From Candidatus Limivicinus faecipullorum (lineage in GTDB: Bacteria > Bacillota > Clostridia > Oscillospirales > Oscillospiraceae), in contig DVHY01000135.1 of NCBI GenBank assembly GCA_018711755.1, positions 1 to 9,712 on the forward strand: a stretch of DNA of 9,712 nucleotides. The letters are read 5' to 3'. The notes beneath the pieces are model-generated. The model saw nothing but the letters and a program-made list of their open reading frames with translations. It was not told the origin of the DNA and ran no database searches. Made by a program: the position numbers and the translations under genes. The number at the start of each line of letters is the position of its first letter. Positions within the stretch are counted from its first letter, which is position 1. Shown here piece by piece: positions 6,730-9,712 of the stretch.

Positions 6730-7701
6730 TCAGCGCCGGGCATAGGGGCAGCGGGCCAGATGCTCCCCGCTCAGACGGCTCAGCTCCGGCGGGCAGCGGC
6801 GGCAGTCCTCCCCGGCCATGGGACAGCGGGGGGCAAAGCGGCAGCCCTGGGGCAGGCGCAGCAGGTTCGGCACCACCCCCGGTATGGTGGACAGTCTCTC
6901 GTCCCCCCGGCGCAGAGAGCGCACCGAGTCCATGAGCCCCCGGGTATAGGGATGGCTGGGGTGGTCGAAGAGCTCCAGCACCGGGGCCTGCTCCACCACC
7001 TGGCCGGCATACATCACGTACACATAGTCGCAGAGCTGGGCAATGACCCCCAGATTATGGGAGATGAGGATAATGCTGGTGCCGATGGTGTCCCTGAGCT
7101 CCCGCAGCAGCTCCAGTATCTGGGCCTCCACGGTGACGTCCAGGGCCGTGGTGGGCTCGTCGGCTATCAGCAGCTTTGGCCGGCAGATCATGGCCATGGC
7201 TATCATGACCCTCTGCCTCAATCCCCCGGACAGTTCATGGGGATAACAGCGGTATCGCTTCTCCGGCTCGGAGATGCCCACTATCTCCAGCATGTGCAGC
7301 ACCTTTTTCTTTGCCTCTTCCCGGCTTATCTTCCGGTGCTGGAGTATGGCCTCCTGCACCTGCTTGCCCACGGGCACCACCGGGTTGAGACTGGTCATGG
7401 GCTCCTGGAAGATCATGGCTATCTCTTCCCCCCGGATAAGGGACATATCAGCCTCGCTGAGGGGCACCAGGTCCCGGCCCTCCAGGAGTATCTCCCCGCC
7501 CACTATCTTTCCCGGGTATTTAAGCAGCTTCATAATGGAGCGGGCGGTCATGCTCTTGCCGCAGCCGCTCTCCCCCACCAAGCCCACAATGGAGCCGTGG
7601 GGCACGTCGAAGGACACATGGTCCACCGCCTTGACCTCCCCCTTCTCGGAGAAGAAGCTGTTGGAGAGATCCCGCACGCTCAAGGTTATTGCTTCATCCA
7701 T
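6730..7701 (-). CDS. oppD: Opp/Dpp-type ABC importer ATPase, first subunit (OppD-like)
   Basis: A 323-residue ATPase expected to pair with the OppF-like subunit under the permeases. Motifs: Walker A GESGCGKSM (43-51), Q-loop Gln99 in MIFQEP, signature LSGGLRQR (157-164; Leu in the usual Gln place, as is common in OppD), Walker B LLIADE (177-182), and switch His215 in ISHN. The C-terminal extension carries HPYTRGLMDS (250-259) and Cys287, 293, 300 and 318, a probable iron-sulfur site as in relatives. The ATG at 7701 is chosen over an in-frame upstream start at 7764, which lies inside the permease gene, because AAGGAGGA (complement of 7711-7718) is 9 nt away and the protein then begins in register with the family. 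The ribosome site overlaps the stop codon of the upstream permease gene by one base, so the two are probably translationally linked. Confidence 0.9.
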   Translation of the reverse strand: MDEAITLSVRDLSNSFFSEKGEVKAVDHVSFDVPHGSIVGLVGESGCGKSMTARSIMKLLKYPGKIVGGEILLEGRDLVPLSEADMSLIRGEEIAMIFQEPMTSLNPVVPVGKQVQEAILQHRKISREEAKKKVLHMLEIVGISEPEKRYRCYPHELSGGLRQRVMIAMAMICRPKLLIADEPTTALDVTVEAQILELLRELRDTIGTSIILISHNLGVIAQLCDYVYVMYAGQVVEQAPVLELFDHPSHPYTRGLMDSVRSLRRGDERLSTIPGVVPNLLRLPQGCRFAPRCPMAGEDCRRCPPELSRLSGEHLARCPYARR

Positions 7702-7717
7702 GCCTGTCTCTCCTCCT

Positions 7718-8629
7718 TCACTGGTCTTTAAGATGGGGGTCCAGCACGTCCCGCAGGCCGTCACCCAGGAAGTTGAAGGCCAGGACCACCAGCATTATGG
7801 CTATGCTGGGGGCCAGGGACAGCCAGGGCTTGGTGTACAGAAACTGTCGGCCCAGGTTCACCATCAGCCCCCAGGAGGCCTGGGGGTACTTGATGCCTAT
7901 GCCCAAAAAGCTGAGAGAGCTCTCGGACAAGATGGCCGAGGGGATGTTCAGGGTGAAGAGCACTATCAGGGAGGGCAGGCAGTTGGGGAAGATATGCCGG
8001 CACATTATCTTCAGCCGGCTCACCCCCATGCTCTTTGCCGCCTCCACAAAGACGCTCTCCTTGAGTTTGAGGGTCTCGGAGCGGACTATCCGGGCCACGC
8101 TGGCCCAGCTCACCAGGGCCAGGGCCAGGAAGATGTTTATCAGGCCGTCTCCCAGGGTATACATTATCACCATGGCCAGAAGCATGGAGGGGAAGGCCAG
8201 CATTATATCCGCCAGGCGCATGATCACCGTGTCGGTCTTGCCGCCGATATAGCCGGCGCAGATGCCCAGCACCGCCCCCGCCAGCATGGATATCACCGTG
8301 GGCACCACGCCCACCAGCAGGGATATCCGGGAGCCGTAGAGCAGGCGGGTGAGAACGTCCCGGCCCAGCTCGTCGGTGCCCAGCAAATGCTCCGCCGAGG
8401 GGGGAGCCAGACGGTTTATAACGTCCTGCTGGTCGAATTCGTAGGGGGTGAGCACCGGGGCAAAAATGGCCCCCAGCACGAAGAGGAGTATCACCACGGC
8501 GGAGATGACCGCCAGCTTGTTCTGACGGGCCATGCGTTTGAGCTGGTCCTTCAGGGTGTCGGCCTCGGCCAGCACGTCCTCCGGGGAGTCCATCTGCATG
8601 GTCAGTATTTCTTCCTGATCGTCCCGCAT
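7718..8629 (-). CDS. oppC: Opp/Dpp-type ABC importer permease (OppC-like)
   Basis: A 303-residue inner-membrane permease of the BPD_transp_1 family. An acidic cytoplasmic N-terminus of about 37 residues precedes the first helix (38-60). The family hallmark HLLGTDELGRDVLTRLLYGS (81-100) follows. The ATPase-contacting EAA loop is EAAKSMGVSRLKIMCRHIFP (196-215), and further helices run to about residue 290, with the terminal GLRDVLDP (291-298) also typical. The ATG at 8629 is preferred to a TTG at 8635: AAGGGGG (complement of 8637-8643) is 7 nt from the ATG but only 1 nt from the TTG. The start is 2 nt beyond the stop of the OppB-like gene, so ribosome re-initiation is likely. It probably forms a heterodimer with the OppB-like permease. 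Confidence 0.9.
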   Translation of the reverse strand: MRDDQEEILTMQMDSPEDVLAEADTLKDQLKRMARQNKLAVISAVVILLFVLGAIFAPVLTPYEFDQQDVINRLAPPSAEHLLGTDELGRDVLTRLLYGSRISLLVGVVPTVISMLAGAVLGICAGYIGGKTDTVIMRLADIMLAFPSMLLAMVIMYTLGDGLINIFLALALVSWASVARIVRSETLKLKESVFVEAAKSMGVSRLKIMCRHIFPNCLPSLIVLFTLNIPSAILSESSLSFLGIGIKYPQASWGLMVNLGRQFLYTKPWLSLAPSIAIMLVVLAFNFLGDGLRDVLDPHLKDQ

Positions 8630-8631
8630 AT

Positions 8632-9555
8632 TCAATCCCCCTTTCTCACCCGGGGGTCCAGCACGGAGTACAGGCAGTCCGCCACCAGGTTCCCCAAAAT
8701 AACAAGAGCCGTGGACAGAAGTATGGTCCCCTGGAGCAGGGGAATATCCCGGCCGCTGATGGCGTCCACCGCCAGGCGGCCTATGCCGTTGATGGAGAAG
8801 ATGGTTTCGCAGATAACGGCGCCGGAGAGCAGGGACGAAAGCTGCACCGCCATCATGGTTATCACCGGCAGCATGGAGTTTCTCAGGGCGTGGAAAAGTA
8901 TCACGCCCATGCGCCGGCGGCCCTTGGAGCGGGCGGTGTCGATGTAGTCCTCCTGAAGGACCTCTACCAGGGTGGAGCGGGTGAGCCGGGCGATGCTGCC
9001 GGCGCTGTTCCAGCCCAGGGCTATGGCGGGCAGCACGAAGCCCCGCCAGTCGCTGACGCCGGAGATGCCGAACCAGCCCAGCTTATAGGCAAAAAAGTAT
9101 TGCAGCACCATGGCCACCATGAACACCGGCATGGACACGCCGAAGAGGGAAAAGCCCATGAAGAGCCTATCCAGCAGGCTGTTCTCCTTTATGGCGGCGA
9201 TGATGCCGCAGACTATGCCGATGAGCCAGGCCACCACCGCGGCGGACAGGGCCAGGCACACGGTGTTGGGAAAGGCCTGGGCTATAAGGGAGGACACGCT
9301 CACATGGAGGGAATAGCTGGTGCCGAAATCCCCCCGGAGGGCCCCGGTGATATAGGTGACGAACTGTATGTAAAAAGGCTTATCCAGGCCCAGCTCCGCG
9401 GTCATGCGCTCTATGGCCTCGGGGTTTGCGTGCTCCCCCATCATGGTGATTATGGCGTTGCCCGGCACTATGCGCAGCATGATGAAGATGAGCAGGGCCA
9501 CCCCTATCAGCACCACCAGGGCCTGGAGCGTGCGTTTCAGGATGCTCAGGAGCAT
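8632..9555 (-). CDS. oppB: Opp/Dpp-type ABC importer permease (OppB-like)
   Basis: A 307-residue permease of the binding-protein-dependent transport family, with about six membrane helices. The first helix, LKRTLQALVVLIGVALLIFI (6-25), is followed by the family pattern RIVPGNA (28-34) and ELGLDKPFYIQF (54-65). GDFGTSYS (75-82) and the EAA-type loop YIDTARSKGRRRMGVILFHA (204-223) identify the OppB/DppB branch, and the C-terminus carries SVLDPRVR (297-304). The ATG at 9555 is chosen because AAGGAGA (complement of 9565-9571) is 9 nt upstream; an upstream in-frame start at 9582 would precede that ribosome site. It follows the binding-protein gene by 97 nt and is the first of four closely packed genes (B-C-D-F), which supports a single importer. 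Confidence 0.9.
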   Translation of the reverse strand: MLLSILKRTLQALVVLIGVALLIFIMLRIVPGNAIITMMGEHANPEAIERMTAELGLDKPFYIQFVTYITGALRGDFGTSYSLHVSVSSLIAQAFPNTVCLALSAAVVAWLIGIVCGIIAAIKENSLLDRLFMGFSLFGVSMPVFMVAMVLQYFFAYKLGWFGISGVSDWRGFVLPAIALGWNSAGSIARLTRSTLVEVLQEDYIDTARSKGRRRMGVILFHALRNSMLPVITMMAVQLSSLLSGAVICETIFSINGIGRLAVDAISGRDIPLLQGTILLSTALVILGNLVADCLYSVLDPRVRKGD

Positions 9556-9586
9556 AATATCTCTTCTCCTTGAAAATGGCAAAGCG

Positions 9587-9607
9587 CGCCCGGGGTTTGG
9601 CCGGGCG
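9587..9607 (-). other. Stem-loop between the binding-protein and permease genes
   Basis: CGCCCGG (9587-9593) and CCGGGCG (9601-9607) form a 7-bp GC-only stem with a 7-nt loop. It lies 45 nt after the stop of the binding-protein gene, read on the minus strand. Only a short CGCTTTG follows, so it is not a full terminator. In Opp/Dpp operons, hairpins at this place are often used to keep the binding protein more abundant than the permeases; that role is inferred here. Confidence 0.4.
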
Positions 9608-9652
9608 GCTCTGCAGGTTTATAGTCGGTCTTTTCCTAAGGCTGCGGACCTC

Positions 9653-9712
9653 TTACTTCAGCGTCACATCGGCGGCATAGAAGTTGGAGTAGCCCGCCCA
9701 GTAGGGCACGAA
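9653..9712 (-). CDS. C-terminal end of a probable Opp/Dpp-type substrate-binding protein (partial)
   Basis: Only the last 19 codons and the TAA stop (9653-9655) are in the window; the rest continues past the right edge. The tail, ending FYAADVTLK, has the aromatic-rich character I associate with the C-termini of SBP_bac_5 proteins. Its position just upstream of the OppB-like gene on the same strand is where the binding-protein gene of an A-B-C-D-F operon is expected. It would be an exported lipoprotein capturing the solute for the transporter. The fragment alone is too short for a firm family call, so the assignment rests mainly on context. Confidence 0.65.
   Translation of the reverse strand, partial: FVPYWAGYSNFYAADVTLK

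Noticed and set aside
5686..7731. Long plus-strand open frame (681 codons) opposite both ATPase genes
   Set aside because: The opposite strand encodes two ATPases with every ABC motif intact. The plus-strand translation is His/Gly/Gln-rich and low in complexity, as expected from antisense of GC-rich coding DNA, and would cross two genes and their spacer.
7274..8947. Long plus-strand open frame (557 codons) opposite the ATPase and permease genes
   Set aside because: It is antisense to three well-supported genes, with no ribosome site at its start and no family resemblance.
9554..9582. Promoter-like TTGCCA, 17 nt, TATTAT on the minus strand just before oppB
   Set aside because: The spacing and hexamers look good, but the -10 overlaps the ATG at 9555. 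A transcript would begin inside the gene and lack the ribosome site, so it cannot express full-length OppB.

Overview
This GC-rich window (well above 55% G+C by eye) carries seven complete protein genes and one partial gene, in three transcriptional blocks. Gene style points to a high-GC member of the Clostridia (Bacillota), most likely a gut Oscillospiraceae-type organism. The evidence is strong AAGGAGG-type ribosome sites before nearly every gene, a clostridial-type ECF sigma factor paired with a short-tailed membrane partner, a clostridial lipoprotein solute-binding family, and tightly packed operons. This placement is inference; no rRNA or other marker gene is present.

Block 1 (plus strand, about 165-4611) is a three-gene cassette: an ECF-like sigma factor, an overlapping single-pass membrane protein of 528 residues that looks like its anti-sigma/sensor partner, and a 760-residue lipoprotein. 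The lipoprotein has an uncharacterised N-terminal half and a C-terminal half resembling family-1 sugar-type solute-binding proteins, but no cognate ABC permease lies beside it. A plausible reading is an envelope-sensing circuit in which the surface lipoprotein and the membrane-protein ectodomain feed a signal to the sigma factor. This is the most interesting part of the window.

Block 2 (plus strand, 4621-5686) is a single EamA/DMT-family transporter gene. It has its own good promoter (TTGATT, 18-nt spacer, extended -10 TGCTATAAT) and a perfect 19-bp hairpin terminator flanked by A and T runs, which can stop transcription from both sides.

Block 3 (minus strand, 9712 down to 5755) is an oligopeptide/dipeptide-type (Opp/Dpp) ABC importer in the classical order A-B-C-D-F. 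The last 19 codons of a probable substrate-binding protein enter from the right edge, followed by two permeases and two ATPases. Genes B to F are 2-16 nt apart and share the bidirectional terminator at their 3' end. A GC-rich stem-loop separates the binding-protein gene from the permease genes and could set their relative expression. The operon promoter lies outside the window.

No tRNA, rRNA, CRISPR array, insertion sequence or integrase was seen. Several very long open frames opposite the real genes are shadows of GC-rich coding sequence.
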